Source: Glacieibacterium frigidum (lineage in GTDB: Bacteria > Pseudomonadota > Alphaproteobacteria > Sphingomonadales > Sphingomonadaceae). From it: DNA of 64,000 bases. The stretch covers positions 558,001 to 622,000 of the forward strand of contig NZ_VJWA01000002.1 of assembly GCF_007097155.1 (NCBI RefSeq), written 5' to 3'. The position numbers and the translations under genes were made by a program. Each line of letters opens with the position of its first letter. Positions within the stretch are counted from its first letter, which is position 1. Shown here one piece after another: positions 1-9,416 of this stretch. The notes under the pieces are model-generated. The model made no database searches and was not told the origin of the DNA. It saw only the letters and a program-made list of their open reading frames with translations.

Positions 1-266
1 TCGCGGGGCGGCCAGAAGTCGCCGTCGGGCCTGGCGATCTGCGCCTTGAGCGGGTCGGGGCCGAGGCCCCTGACCGTGAAGCGCGCGCTCGCCAGCGTCG
101 CGGGCCAGTCGTGCCACGCGTCGAAATGGCTGATATCGGTCGGCGCGATTCCGGCGGGCAGGTCGAGCCGCGGTGAGACGTGGAGGTTGATGTGCAGGAA
201 ACGCTTGTCGCGGCTGAAGCCAGCCGGGCAGGCGGTCCACACGACGCGTTGGGTGAGGTCGGCCAT
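1..266 (-). CDS. Unknown protein, C-terminus beyond window edge (partial)
   Basis: The reading frame starts at ATG 266 (protein begins MADLTQRVVWTACPAGFSRD) and runs off the left edge without a stop, so about 88 residues are visible. It lies 13 nt downstream of the stop codon of the 1186-residue gene on the same strand, so the two are almost certainly co-transcribed. I see no signal peptide or membrane segment in the visible part. I do not recognise the family; the phrase HINLHVSPRLDLPAGI suggests a beta-rich soluble protein. No function is assigned. Confidence 0.6.
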   Translation of the reverse strand, partial: MADLTQRVVWTACPAGFSRDKRFLHINLHVSPRLDLPAGIAPTDISHFDAWHDWPATLASARFTVRGLGPDPLKAQIARPDGDFWPPR

Positions 267-279
267 GCTCAGTCCCCCG

Positions 280-3200
280 TCACGCGTACGCGCTGCAATA
301 GTCGGTCCACGCATCCCGATCGATGAGCTGCGCGAAGCTCGGATCGGCGTCGGACCCGACGAAGGTCTTCTCGACCTTGACCTTGACCGACGCCGAGAAG
401 AACAGGATCTCGATCTCGACGACCAGGGTCGCCTGGCCGAACAGGCGACTGCGCTTGGCGGGAGTGCCGTCGGACTTGGTGCCGTCCTCGATCGCCTCGT
501 AGGCGAGCGACAGATGGAAGGTCAGGCTGACCGAGATCAGCCCGAGGACCGACAGGCGCCCGCCGAGCTCGACGAACCCCTCGAACTCGATCCGTTCGGG
601 CGACAGGGCATAGTGGAAGTAGAAGCCCGCCTTGATGTAGACCGACCCCGACGCGACGCCGAGGTCGATCGCTACCTGCGCGCCGAAATCGAGCTGCGCC
701 TCGATCTCCTTGATGCCGTCGGCGCCGACGACGATCGCGAAGAAGCCGCCGCCGCCGAGCAGTGACACGGTCAGGTTGAAGGTGTTGTGGCGCTCGGCGA
801 AGTTGAAGCGCGCGGTCGGCGCGCCGCCGGTGAACGGCAGGCTGAACGCCGCCCCCAGCGTGATGTTCGACAGGCTGAGCACGCCGACCTGCACGTTCGG
901 CAGGCCGAGGCTGTACCCCGCGGTGATGCCCTGCGGCGTGACCTGCAGGTCGGGCGGGTCGGAAAAGCCGTTCGCCGGGATGAAGTCCTTCAGCCGGTTC
1001 ATGAACTCGAGCGGGCCGCCGAAGGTGACGCCGGTGTCGGGGTTCAGGTCGACGTCGACATCGGGCTTCGCGCCGCTCTTCTTCAGGAAGCGCAGCCGGT
1101 CGAAATGGATAATGATGCAGCCGGCGAGGTTGATCTTGAAGTTGGTGATGATCCCCTCGACCGACTGCTCGGGCGGCACCGCGCCGGCATAGACGCGCAT
1201 CACCGAGGTCAGGTCGAGGCGGCTCTTGGCGCCGTCGGCGTTGGTGATCAGCGCCGGGATGGAGCTGTTGGGCAACTGCTGACCCAGGCGGAAGATCGTC
1301 TCGACGCCCGCCGGCTTGGGCGCGACCGCGGGGAAGTCGGTCGAGGTCAGCTGCGGCGACTCGGGACCGAGGGCGACGACGGGCTTGAGGATGTCCTTGA
1401 GGCTGAAGAAGCCGAGAAGCTTGGCATCGGGGAAGAAATCGACGGGTTTGAACAGCCCGTCGGTGAAATCCGACAGACCCGACATGACGCCGTGCGCCGC
1501 CGACAGCTTCGACGGATTGAGCGACGGCGCCGCGACCCCGCCGACCGCATCGCTGCCCGTCCCCGACGCGCCGAAGCCCAGCACCTTGGGCGTCGTGAGC
1601 TTGAGGAACAGCTCGCCCTTGTTGGCCTCGCCAAAGCCGTGCGCAATGTAGACCGGGTCGAACTCGACCTCCGGGATGATCGCCTGGCCGGTCAGCCGCT
1701 CGGCACCCGCCAGCCGGATCGTCGCCGATTTGACGATGGGCTGCTGCTGCAGCGTCGTGCTCTGCCCGGGCGGCACGCCCGTCGACGGAAGTTCGCTCTC
1801 GAAGACGATCGCGTTCGTCGGCATGTCGACGTCGGTCGCCCCGCTGCGCGCCGGGGCAAAGCGGATCAGCGCGCCGCGCGTGTCGGCGGTGCGCCGCGCC
1901 AGTCGCGGTGCGCCGTTATAGTGCGAGCGCACCTGCTCGATCTTTCCGGCTATATTGACGACCTCCGACACGAACATCAGCGGCATCGCGAACGACACGC
2001 GGTTGCCCGCATCGTCGACGCCGACCAGCGGGAAGTTGAACACCACCGACGGATTGGAAAGCGGCGCCGGCCAGAACGCCATGCGCTTGAGGATATCGGC
2101 GTTGTAGAAGCCCGCGACGAGCGCCTGGTCGGCCGCCTTCCCCGGCTGCGCGAGATCGGGGGTCACGTCGAGCATCACGTCGACGCGCGCGAACGGCATG
2201 GTGCGCCCCTGCTCGGGCTGCGGCGCGCCGTCGGGGTAGGTCCGCGACTTTTCGCGGATGATCAGGAAGAAGCGCTGGCGCAGCACCGCGACGCGGTCCT
2301 TCGCCGCCGCCCCGCCGCGCCATTCGAACTTGCGCTCGCTGATCTTCACCAGCGTCGCGGCGTGCCCGAACGGAAACAGGAAGCCCGCGTATTCGACCCG
2401 CACGAAGCTGTCGCGACCCTGCGACAGCTTGTGCGTCCACGCCATCATGTCGACGCCCGGCGGCCGCGTCGTCCAGCGCCGGTCGGCCTCGAGCTGCCCG
2501 CCCAGCGCGCTCAGCATGACCCGCCGGGCGTTGACCGCGCGCGGCTTGAAGTCGGCGCCGCCGATCGCGTTCTTCTCGTCATAGCCCGCCGTCAGCTTGA
2601 CGATCATCTGACGGTCCTTGCCGTCGAGGCTGAAGGTCGGGCCAAGCGACGGGGCCGGATAGTCCGGCGACCACAGATAGCGGAATTTCGACGTCGCGCG
2701 CTCGTCGATGCGGACGCCGCCGCGGGTCGGGCTGCGCTCGCCCATGCGCGTGTGCCACAGCTCGGTGCGGTTGCCGTGCGTCACCGGCTGCGTCGCGTGG
2801 GTGAAGCCCGCATCCGCCAGCGGCGACCCGATCAGCCGCCACGGCATCTCGATCGCGGTGCGATACTTGCTCGGCTCGTGCGGCTTCTGAAGCAGCGCCA
2901 CCAGCCCCGGCGCCAGCAGCGTCGCCTCCTCGAGAGCGATTCCCGCCCGGGCGAACTCGGTCGCCGAGCGCGCGCCGCTCGCGAGGTTCAGGTACAGGGT
3001 CGCCGCCGCCCGCGTGTTCTCGACCGCTTCGCCGGTGCCGCTGACCAGCGCGGTCACCTCGCGCGTCGTCGCGGCGTCGAGGGAGCGCCGCACGAACGGG
3101 CGCTTGGCGCGGACGCTCGCGACCTGCTCGCTGGCGATGCGCCCCGCCGCGGCGTCGAGCCCGGCTATCAGGCGCGGCGGCAAGGCGCCGGCCAGCGCCT

Positions 3201-3840
3201 CGCGCGCGCCGCGCAGGGTGAAGTCGAGCCCCGTGCTGACCGTCGCCCATTGCTCGAGGATGGTCAGCGTGCCCCCATCGGGCCGCGCCGCGCCGTCGAG
3301 CGCCAGCGGCCAGCGACGACACGCATCGAGCAGCGCGTCGAGGGTCAGCGGCAGCGACTCCTCGCTGGCGGGCATGGTGAAGGCGAGGCGGCTGGGCCCG
3401 GCGGCGCGCAGCGGCACCGGTGTCGTGTAATTCTCGGTGCCGGGCGGAATGACCGGCGGATTTACCGGCGGCACGGACGGGGGGATCGTCTCGCGGCCGC
3501 TCAGCTTCGTGTCGGCCGAGTATTCGGGCTGCCCGGTCGTATCGAGATAGGCCCCGTCGGCAATCGACTGCGGCTGATGGGTGACGATCAGGACGCCGGG
3601 CTGCCCCGCCTCGCTGCGGATCAGCTTGTCGCCCTGCCGCCGCAGTCCGCGCGCGGTGAAATCGAGGACGACCATGTCCTCGGGCCGGACCGCCCTCGCG
3701 CGCCACAGCGCGGCGGCGACATCGGGTCCGTCGTCGATGGTGAAATCGCCAAGCTCACCGAAAAGCCGGGCATCGGAGACCAGAGTGCCCTGCCGCACGG
3801 AGCGGATCAGATCGGCGATCGATGCGAAACGTCCTGCCAT
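280..3840 (-). CDS. Large protein of unknown function (1186 aa)
   Basis: An intact 1186-codon frame begins MAGRFASIADLIRSVRQGTL, with a GGGAGA ribosome site just upstream of the ATG. There is no signal peptide and no clear transmembrane segment. The C-terminal 250 residues are rich in alternating hydrophobic and polar strands and glycine (for example VSLLGGGGFFAIVVGADGI), which suggests extended beta structure. A Pro/Thr-rich linker lies near residues 120-140. I recognise no catalytic motif. It follows the porin gene after about 205 nt on the same strand and precedes the partial unknown gene by 13 nt. The long antisense frame across it is a GC-rich shadow: this strand has the ribosome site and the plausible protein composition. 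Confidence 0.75.
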   Translation of the reverse strand: MAGRFASIADLIRSVRQGTLVSDARLFGELGDFTIDDGPDVAAALWRARAVRPEDMVVLDFTARGLRRQGDKLIRSEAGQPGVLIVTHQPQSIADGAYLDTTGQPEYSADTKLSGRETIPPSVPPVNPPVIPPGTENYTTPVPLRAAGPSRLAFTMPASEESLPLTLDALLDACRRWPLALDGAARPDGGTLTILEQWATVSTGLDFTLRGAREALAGALPPRLIAGLDAAAGRIASEQVASVRAKRPFVRRSLDAATTREVTALVSGTGEAVENTRAAATLYLNLASGARSATEFARAGIALEEATLLAPGLVALLQKPHEPSKYRTAIEMPWRLIGSPLADAGFTHATQPVTHGNRTELWHTRMGERSPTRGGVRIDERATSKFRYLWSPDYPAPSLGPTFSLDGKDRQMIVKLTAGYDEKNAIGGADFKPRAVNARRVMLSALGGQLEADRRWTTRPPGVDMMAWTHKLSQGRDSFVRVEYAGFLFPFGHAATLVKISERKFEWRGGAAAKDRVAVLRQRFFLIIREKSRTYPDGAPQPEQGRTMPFARVDVMLDVTPDLAQPGKAADQALVAGFYNADILKRMAFWPAPLSNPSVVFNFPLVGVDDAGNRVSFAMPLMFVSEVVNIAGKIEQVRSHYNGAPRLARRTADTRGALIRFAPARSGATDVDMPTNAIVFESELPSTGVPPGQSTTLQQQPIVKSATIRLAGAERLTGQAIIPEVEFDPVYIAHGFGEANKGELFLKLTTPKVLGFGASGTGSDAVGGVAAPSLNPSKLSAAHGVMSGLSDFTDGLFKPVDFFPDAKLLGFFSLKDILKPVVALGPESPQLTSTDFPAVAPKPAGVETIFRLGQQLPNSSIPALITNADGAKSRLDLTSVMRVYAGAVPPEQSVEGIITNFKINLAGCIIIHFDRLRFLKKSGAKPDVDVDLNPDTGVTFGGPLEFMNRLKDFIPANGFSDPPDLQVTPQGITAGYSLGLPNVQVGVLSLSNITLGAAFSLPFTGGAPTARFNFAERHNTFNLTVSLLGGGGFFAIVVGADGIKEIEAQLDFGAQVAIDLGVASGSVYIKAGFYFHYALSPERIEFEGFVELGGRLSVLGLISVSLTFHLSLAYEAIEDGTKSDGTPAKRSRLFGQATLVVEIEILFFSASVKVKVEKTFVGSDADPSFAQLIDRDAWTDYCSAYA

Positions 3841-4045
3841 CGCCGTCTCCCGGAAGAGCTCAACGCGACCCGTTTTATCGTTGCCCGGAGGATGCAGGGA
3901 TTCGGCTACACTTGCAACCCGGCTTCAGGACATTGGCGCGTCGCCGCCGCGACTGCGCGGAACCGCCGCCGCCGACACGTCGATTGCGACGTTTCTGCAG
4001 CAGAACGGCACGTCCGGATTGCGCCGGCGCAGTGCGCCCGGCTAC

Positions 4046-5503
4046 TCAGAAATCGAATTGCGCGCGGGTCACGAACACGTCGACTCCATAATCACGATCG
4101 ATCAGCGACGCCGGGCTGAGCGGCTCGACCTGCCCCGCGCCGGGGCCACCGTCGATCTCGGCGCGGGTGTACTGGGCTGAGAAACGGATGTTGTCGGTCG
4201 GCCACCAGTTGACGCCGCCGAGATAGCCGGTCTGCTTTCCGCCGTTGAGGACGCCGTTGACGATCCCTGCCCCAGTGCCGCCGACACGGTCGGTCAGGTC
4301 GAGGTGATCGACGCGCCCGACGAGCTGGAAGGCACCCGGGCCCCCCTTGTGGACGGGGTTGCGGACGCGCGTGCGGTCGAAGCGGCCGCGGGCATAGCCG
4401 CGCGTCTCCCCGGTCAGCCAATAGCCCGCCTCGACATACGCCGCCTTGAACGCGGGATTGCCCTCGAGCCGCTGCCCGGTGCTGGCGCGGCCATTGCCCA
4501 GCACCTCGCCGGGGGCGATCGCATCGACCTTCACGTAATTCGCCTCGCCGACGACGTGCAGCGGACCGAAGATACCCGCCGCCTCGACACCGAAGACCTG
4601 GTCGCCGCTCGCGGCGATGCCGCCCGACAGCGCACCCGTCGCGCTCGCGCCCGCCGTGCCGATGAAGCGCACGTTGCTGATCTGCGCGAACGGCCGCGCC
4701 TGGTACAGGAAGCCCTGCGACTGCACGGGGAAGCGCCGGTACTGGTAGTTCGCCGCAAGGTGGAGCTGGCCACCAAGCGCCTTTGGTGCCCAGACGCCGC
4801 GCGCCGACACCAGGTAGTTGGTGTTGTTGAAGTTGGCGTTGATGTCGCTGTTGAACAGCCCGGCGTTGAAACGCAGCGTTCCCGACTTGTCGACGAGCCC
4901 GAACGACGCGCCCAGCCGCCGCCCGTTCTGGCCCAGCGCGTCGTTGATCTGCGCCCGCTCCGAGAAGGAGATCAGCTTGTTGCTGGTCAGGATGTCGAGG
5001 CTGACGAAGGGATAGTGAAAGCCGATCTTAGCCGAGAACGGCGAGCCCTTGGGCTCCCACGCCAGCGACACGTCCTCGTAATCGACCGCCTGCCCCGTCA
5101 GGTTGAACTCGATGATGTAGCGGAAGTCACCCGGCAGGTCGCCGTGCGCGCCGATGATGATGCGCCGCGCGCGCCCGTTATAGCCGAGGTTGGTCGTCGC
5201 CACCCGCTCGCCGGGGTTTTCGACATAGCCGAAGTCGAACTGCGCCTCCCCGGTCAGCCGGAAGATGCCGCCGCTGCCGGGCTCGCGAAACTCCGGCGAA
5301 CCGCGGGTCCATACCGGGGGCGGCGCGGCCGTGTCGTTCTTGCGCAGGCTCGCGACCTCGGCTTCGAGCGCACCGATCTTGGCTTCGAGCGCCTCGAGCC
5401 GCTTGGCCGAGCGCGCCTCGGCGGCGGCGACGGCCTCGGCGACGGGATCCTGCGCCAGCGCGGGCGCGGCGACCGACAACAGCAACACGGCTCGAAGCAT
5501 CAT
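4046..5503 (-). CDS. Outer-membrane porin, phosphate-selective porin O/P type
   Basis: The 485-residue product starts MMLRAVLLLSVAAPALAQDP, a classic signal peptide cut after ALA. Next comes a short coiled coil (about residues 25-55, LEALEAKIGALEAEVASL) as in trimeric OprP/O-type porins, then a beta barrel with many amphipathic strands. It ends in VTRAQFDF, with the terminal phenylalanine needed for outer-membrane assembly. The start overlaps the stop of the TonB receptor gene (TGATG), so translation is probably coupled. Solute specificity cannot be read from the sequence; phosphate, pyrophosphate and carboxylates are all seen in this family. It probably works with the receptor in uptake of one nutrient. 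Confidence 0.85.
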   Translation of the reverse strand: MMLRAVLLLSVAAPALAQDPVAEAVAAAEARSAKRLEALEAKIGALEAEVASLRKNDTAAPPPVWTRGSPEFREPGSGGIFRLTGEAQFDFGYVENPGERVATTNLGYNGRARRIIIGAHGDLPGDFRYIIEFNLTGQAVDYEDVSLAWEPKGSPFSAKIGFHYPFVSLDILTSNKLISFSERAQINDALGQNGRRLGASFGLVDKSGTLRFNAGLFNSDINANFNNTNYLVSARGVWAPKALGGQLHLAANYQYRRFPVQSQGFLYQARPFAQISNVRFIGTAGASATGALSGGIAASGDQVFGVEAAGIFGPLHVVGEANYVKVDAIAPGEVLGNGRASTGQRLEGNPAFKAAYVEAGYWLTGETRGYARGRFDRTRVRNPVHKGGPGAFQLVGRVDHLDLTDRVGGTGAGIVNGVLNGGKQTGYLGGVNWWPTDNIRFSAQYTRAEIDGGPGAGQVEPLSPASLIDRDYGVDVFVTRAQFDF

Positions 5504-7497
5504 CAATCGATCCTGATACCAAAACGCACGATCCGCCCGGGCAGCGGTAGCCCGAGCTGCGGCACGACATTCGCGTCGGTGATGTTGTCCGCCGCCGCGG
5601 TCGCCGAGACGCGCATCCCGCCGGGTAGGCGGAACAGCGTCAGGCGGCCACGCACGTTGAACTCGGTCGACGACGGCAGGCGCGCCTCGGTGTTGTCGAT
5701 GTCGAGGTCGGTGGCGCTGCCGGTCTGCAGCACCTCTCCGGCGATCATGAACTTGTCGTCGATCTTGTAGTCGAGAACCGCGCTGAGCTCGTGGCGCGGG
5801 CGTTGCGGCAGGCGGCGGAAGGGGGAGTCGCCCGCGTCGGCGCGTGCGCTGAGTGCAGTACCCGCTAGTGCCAGTCCGATGCGATCGGTCAGCGCCGCCG
5901 AGACAGCCGCATCGACGCCATAGGTCTTCGTGCCCTGCAGGTTGAAGCGCTGGCGCAGCGTCGCATTGCCGACGCGCACCATGCGCTGCCCCAGCGTATC
6001 CTCGCCGCGGCTGTAGAACGGATTGACGACGATGCTGAACTTCGGCTGGCGATACGCGAGCTCGGCGTCGAACAGCCAGGCGCGCTCGGGCTTGAGGCCG
6101 GTGTTGATCAGGAAGCGTCCGAGCGCTTCGCCGTACAGTTCGCGGGGCGTCGCGAAGCGCGTCCGCCGTCCACCCGATACTGTCAGCGTCAGGTCGTCGC
6201 CGAAGGCGTGGCGCAGCGAGGCCGAGAACGCCGGGGCGTCCTGCGTCGGCTGGTCGGGCTTGTCGCCGGTCAGCGGCGTCTTGGCGCGGTCGTAGGCGGC
6301 GCCCAGCGTCAGCTTCGTCGCGTCGCCCAGCGCGACATCCCCCTCGACGCCCAGGCTGAGCAGGTTCTGCTCGTACTCCAGCCGCGGCCCCGCGACCCCC
6401 GGCACCGGCGTGTCGATCTGCTTGTGATTGGCGCGCTGGTACGAGGCGCTCCAGCGCAGGTCGACCGGCCCGATACGGTTGCTCAGCGTCAGCCGCCCGC
6501 CGAGCGTATTGTCGTCGTCGAACTGCTGCGTGCGCAGCGCGGTGTAGGCGACGGTCCGATAGGCGTCGATCTGCTGGTCGAACCATTGCCGGTATACCAC
6601 GCCGGCGAGCACGACATCGTCCGCCAGCTCGGCGCGCACGTTCAGATTGACCTGTGTCAGCAGTATCTTGGGGTAGCGCCAATAGCGCGGCGCGGCGACG
6701 TTCGGATCGCGGTCGGATTCGGGGGCAATGCCGCGGCTGGTATCGTTGTGCAGGATGCTGACCCGCGTCTCGACCGCCCCAAAGCGCGCGCCGAGCGCGC
6801 CGAAGATGCTGAAGCTGTCGAGATCGGTATTGGTCCGCGAGTCGTCGCCGACCTGGCTGAACGGCAGCGCGTCGCGATCGGCGACGGGCACCGAATCGCG
6901 GCTGACATAGCCGCCCGCGATGGTTGCGTCGAAGCGCTCGTCGCCGACCGTCGCGACGCCGCTGGCGTTGATATAGCCCTGGGTGCCAGCCTCGACCGCG
7001 CCGGTGAAGCCGCCGCCGCCTTCGCGCGCCGCGCGCCGCGCCTGGAAGTCGACGACGCCCGCGACGGCATTGGTGCCGTATTCGATCGGCACGGCGCCCT
7101 TGGTCACGGTGACGTTGCCGATCAGCCCGGCGGGCAGCACGCCGAGGTCGATGCGTCCGTCCCACGCGACGCTGAACGGTGCGCCTTCGAAGAAAACGGC
7201 GGTCTGGCGCTCCTCGGCGCCACGGAGGCGCGCGATCGTCTCGCCCCGCGAATTGGTCTTGACCGATACGCCCGGCAGGCCCCGCAGCGCGTCGGCCAGG
7301 CTGGTCGGCTGCTTGTCGAGCAGTTCGGCCGAGCCCAGCACGATTTGCGGCGGCAATACGCGGCGTTCGGTAGCGCGCGCCGTGACCACGATATCGCCGG
7401 GCTCCGCGGTCTCCTCGGCCCGGGCGAACCCCTCCAGCGACAGCGATGCCAAAGCCCCGATCAAGCTCGGCCGCATCGCACCTGCACATCGCATCAT
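5503..7497 (-). CDS. TonB-dependent outer-membrane receptor
   Basis: The product is 664 residues from ATG 7497 (MMRCAGAMRPSLIGALASLS), which gives a signal peptide ending near FARA. Longer upstream starts would put an unlikely hydrophilic stretch in front of it. The plug domain follows (DIVVTARATERRVLPPQIV, then SLADALRGLPGVSVKTNSRGE and an iron-receptor-like IRLRGAEER segment). The rest is a 22-strand-type barrel ending in RIVRFGIRID. It is the first gene of a coupled pair with the porin. The ligand is unknown. I looked for a cobalamin riboswitch upstream and found none, so B12 control is not supported. Confidence 0.85.
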   Translation of the reverse strand: MMRCAGAMRPSLIGALASLSLEGFARAEETAEPGDIVVTARATERRVLPPQIVLGSAELLDKQPTSLADALRGLPGVSVKTNSRGETIARLRGAEERQTAVFFEGAPFSVAWDGRIDLGVLPAGLIGNVTVTKGAVPIEYGTNAVAGVVDFQARRAAREGGGGFTGAVEAGTQGYINASGVATVGDERFDATIAGGYVSRDSVPVADRDALPFSQVGDDSRTNTDLDSFSIFGALGARFGAVETRVSILHNDTSRGIAPESDRDPNVAAPRYWRYPKILLTQVNLNVRAELADDVVLAGVVYRQWFDQQIDAYRTVAYTALRTQQFDDDNTLGGRLTLSNRIGPVDLRWSASYQRANHKQIDTPVPGVAGPRLEYEQNLLSLGVEGDVALGDATKLTLGAAYDRAKTPLTGDKPDQPTQDAPAFSASLRHAFGDDLTLTVSGGRRTRFATPRELYGEALGRFLINTGLKPERAWLFDAELAYRQPKFSIVVNPFYSRGEDTLGQRMVRVGNATLRQRFNLQGTKTYGVDAAVSAALTDRIGLALAGTALSARADAGDSPFRRLPQRPRHELSAVLDYKIDDKFMIAGEVLQTGSATDLDIDNTEARLPSSTEFNVRGRLTLFRLPGGMRVSATAAADNITDANVVPQLGLPLPGRIVRFGIRID

Positions 7498-7731
7498 ATC
7501 TGGCTTGCCCCGCTCCGCCTCGACGACAGGGTTAGCAGGGTCGTTTCGGCAGTGTCGAGCCGCTAAGTCGCTGGCGTTGACGCCTGCTTTGCCTTCCGGC
7601 GGGAACGACGGCGTAGGTGCCGGCACCGGCGACGCGCTTTTCGCGCTTCACGACCGCCGGGTCGCATCTGTCGCGCGTCACGCAGCTTGCGGACTCAACC
7701 GACGGAATTTCATGTGGTTTTCTGCAATCTT

Positions 7732-7753
7732 CCCCGGTCGTTCACGACCGGGG
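7732..7753. repeat. Perfect inverted repeat (hairpin)
   Basis: A ten-base arm CCCCGGTCGT is followed after TC by its exact complement ACGACCGGGG. As RNA it would form a 9-bp GC-rich stem with a TTCA loop. No U-tract follows on either side, so it is not a standard intrinsic terminator. It lies mid-way in the long gap upstream of the TonB gene and could be an operator or a stable mRNA element. Confidence 0.5.
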
Positions 7754-8268
7754 AGATGGTGCCGCGTAGAGTTCAAAGACGGGCACTCAGATCATTGGAT
7801 AATTTTACTGTCGCGCTCCTAGACCGTGTTCGTGTCTGCACCAGCTGTCCGAGCCGGTCCTGATCCTGGGTCGCGTAGCCTTGATGCTCCCCAAGTGACG
7901 CGCCGCGACTTCAGGCATCCCCGCGTCGCCCCGAGTGTGTCTTTAACGAGGAGCCGTAGCGATCCTGAAACGAACAGATTGCCGCATCTGCAGCAATCAG
8001 TCGCCGCTCGCCTCAATCGCGTCGCAACCGTAATCCTATTGAGCAAGCCTAGTGCAATGTCACGAGCGACAACAGAAGACCGATGCAAGCTTTGTCGCTC
8101 TTTGAAGACACGGCTCAGCGCGGGAAAAATTAGTGTGCCCCTGCTGTTCAAACATCTTCGACAGTCGCCAACCAGTCGTCGCCCCAACAACGCACGCCGG
8201 TATAATCGATGTGCCTTCTTGTGGACGTGTAGACGGCACCCCATTTATCTTTTGGGTTACTGATGCAT

Positions 8269-8284
8269 ACCACCGAGCGGTGGT
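8269..8284 (+). promoter_or_regulatory. Palindrome directly upstream of a ribosome site
   Basis: ACCACC-GAGC-GGTGGT is a perfect 6-bp stem with a 4-nt loop. It ends 2 nt before the GGAG ribosome site (8287-8290) of the flavin oxidoreductase gene. It could bind a repressor or modulate initiation. No regulator gene is adjacent, so the role is an inference. Confidence 0.35.
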
Positions 8285-8297
8285 CTGGAGAAACTAA

Positions 8298-9344
8298 GTG
8301 AAGAAGATTGGCTTTCTTTCGTTCGGCCACTGGTCCGATACTCGCGGTTCAGCCACGCGTTCCGCATCTGACGTGCTGCTCCAGTCGATCGACCTTGCAG
8401 TTGCGGCGGAGGAATTGGGCGCCGACGGCGCCTATTTTCGCATCCATCATTTCGCGCGCCAGCTCGCCTCGCCGTTTCCGCTGCTCGCCGCGGTCGGCGC
8501 GCGGACCAACCGGATCGAGATCGGCACCGGCGTGATCGACATGCGCTACGAAAACCCATTCTACATGGTCGAGGACGCGGGATCGGCCGACCTTATCAGC
8601 CGTGGACGCCTCCAGCTTGGCCTCAGTCGGGGTTCGCCCGAGCAGGTTATGGAGGGATGGCGCCATTTCGGCTATGTGCCCGCCGAAGGCGAGAGCGATG
8701 CCGATATGGGCCGGCGCCATGCCGAGACGTTCCTCGACCTGCTTAAGGGGGAGGGCTTCGCGCATCCCAACCTGCGCCCGATGTTCGCCAACCCTCCCGG
8801 ATTGCTGCGCATCGAGCCGCATTCGGACGGCCTGCGCGAGCGCATCTGGTGGGGATCGGCGTCTGACGCGACCGCGGTTTGGGCGGCGAAGCAGGGCATG
8901 AACCTGCAAAGCTCGACCCTCAAGGCGGATGAGACCGGCGAGCCATTCCACGTCCAGCAGGCTAGGCAAATCCGCGCCTATCGCGCCGCATGGGCCGAAG
9001 CCGGGCACACGCGGACACCGCGCGTCTCGGTATCGCGGTCCATTTTCGCGCTGACCAACGACACCGATCGCGCATATTTCGGACTTGGCGACGGTTCCGA
9101 CAAGATCGGCGTCATCGACGACATGCGCGCGGTATTCGGCCGCACCTACGCCGCCGAGCCCGACCGGCTGATCGAGCTACTCCGCGCCGACGAAGCGATT
9201 GCGGAGGCTGACACGCTGCTGCTCACGGTGCCCAATCAGCTTGGTGTCGACTACAACGTCCACGTGATCGACAGCATCCTGACGCATGTCGCGCCCGCAC
9301 TTGGGTGGCGCGACGACGCCGTAAGGCTCGCTGCGGCGGCGTGA
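8298..9344 (+). CDS. LLM-class flavin-dependent oxidoreductase (luciferase-like)
   Basis: The 348-residue protein starts at a GTG 7 nt after GGAG. It has the bacterial-luciferase-like TIM-barrel pattern: N-terminal MKKIGFLSFGHW, the ELGADGAYFRIHH segment, ASPFPLLAAVGARTNRIEIGTGVIDMRYENPFYMVEDAG, and the LISRGRLQLGLSRGSPEQV strand typical of the family. Such enzymes use reduced FMN or F420 to oxidise small organic substrates. The substrate here is not predictable. The gene stands alone between two long gaps and is convergent with the next gene (72 nt apart). The family call is secure; the function is only generic. Confidence 0.85.
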   Translation: MKKIGFLSFGHWSDTRGSATRSASDVLLQSIDLAVAAEELGADGAYFRIHHFARQLASPFPLLAAVGARTNRIEIGTGVIDMRYENPFYMVEDAGSADLISRGRLQLGLSRGSPEQVMEGWRHFGYVPAEGESDADMGRRHAETFLDLLKGEGFAHPNLRPMFANPPGLLRIEPHSDGLRERIWWGSASDATAVWAAKQGMNLQSSTLKADETGEPFHVQQARQIRAYRAAWAEAGHTRTPRVSVSRSIFALTNDTDRAYFGLGDGSDKIGVIDDMRAVFGRTYAAEPDRLIELLRADEAIAEADTLLLTVPNQLGVDYNVHVIDSILTHVAPALGWRDDAVRLAAAA

Positions 9345-9416
9345 TCGGTTCTTGCACGTGGCGAGCATCTCGGATGCCACCGGCTCGCGAGAGCGGTGCC
9401 TTTCTGCAGAATAAGC

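Larger units (their letters stand above)
7498..8297. other. Gene-poor intergenic region
   Basis: About 800 nt separate two divergent genes. The part next to the TonB gene (7560-7625) is translated in the upstream extension as SFPPEGKAGVN, which looks like intergenic repeat-type sequence rather than protein. A strong hairpin lies at 7732-7753. From 7830 to 8240 no frame has a ribosome site or convincing composition on either strand. It may hold decayed coding sequence, but I cannot name it. Confidence 0.4.

Noticed and set aside
787-4119. Long plus-strand open frame (1110 codons) across the unknown 1186-residue gene
   Set aside because: Arg/Gly/Asp-rich, no ribosome site and no family resemblance; it mirrors codon positions of the minus-strand gene in GC-rich DNA.
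5503-7626. TonB receptor starting at 7626
   Set aside because: The extra 43 residues are hydrophilic and put the signal peptide in the interior; ATG 7497 gives a proper N-terminal signal.
7498-7640. Possible cobalamin riboswitch upstream of the TonB receptor
   Set aside because: The conserved B12-box and core segments are not present on the minus strand.
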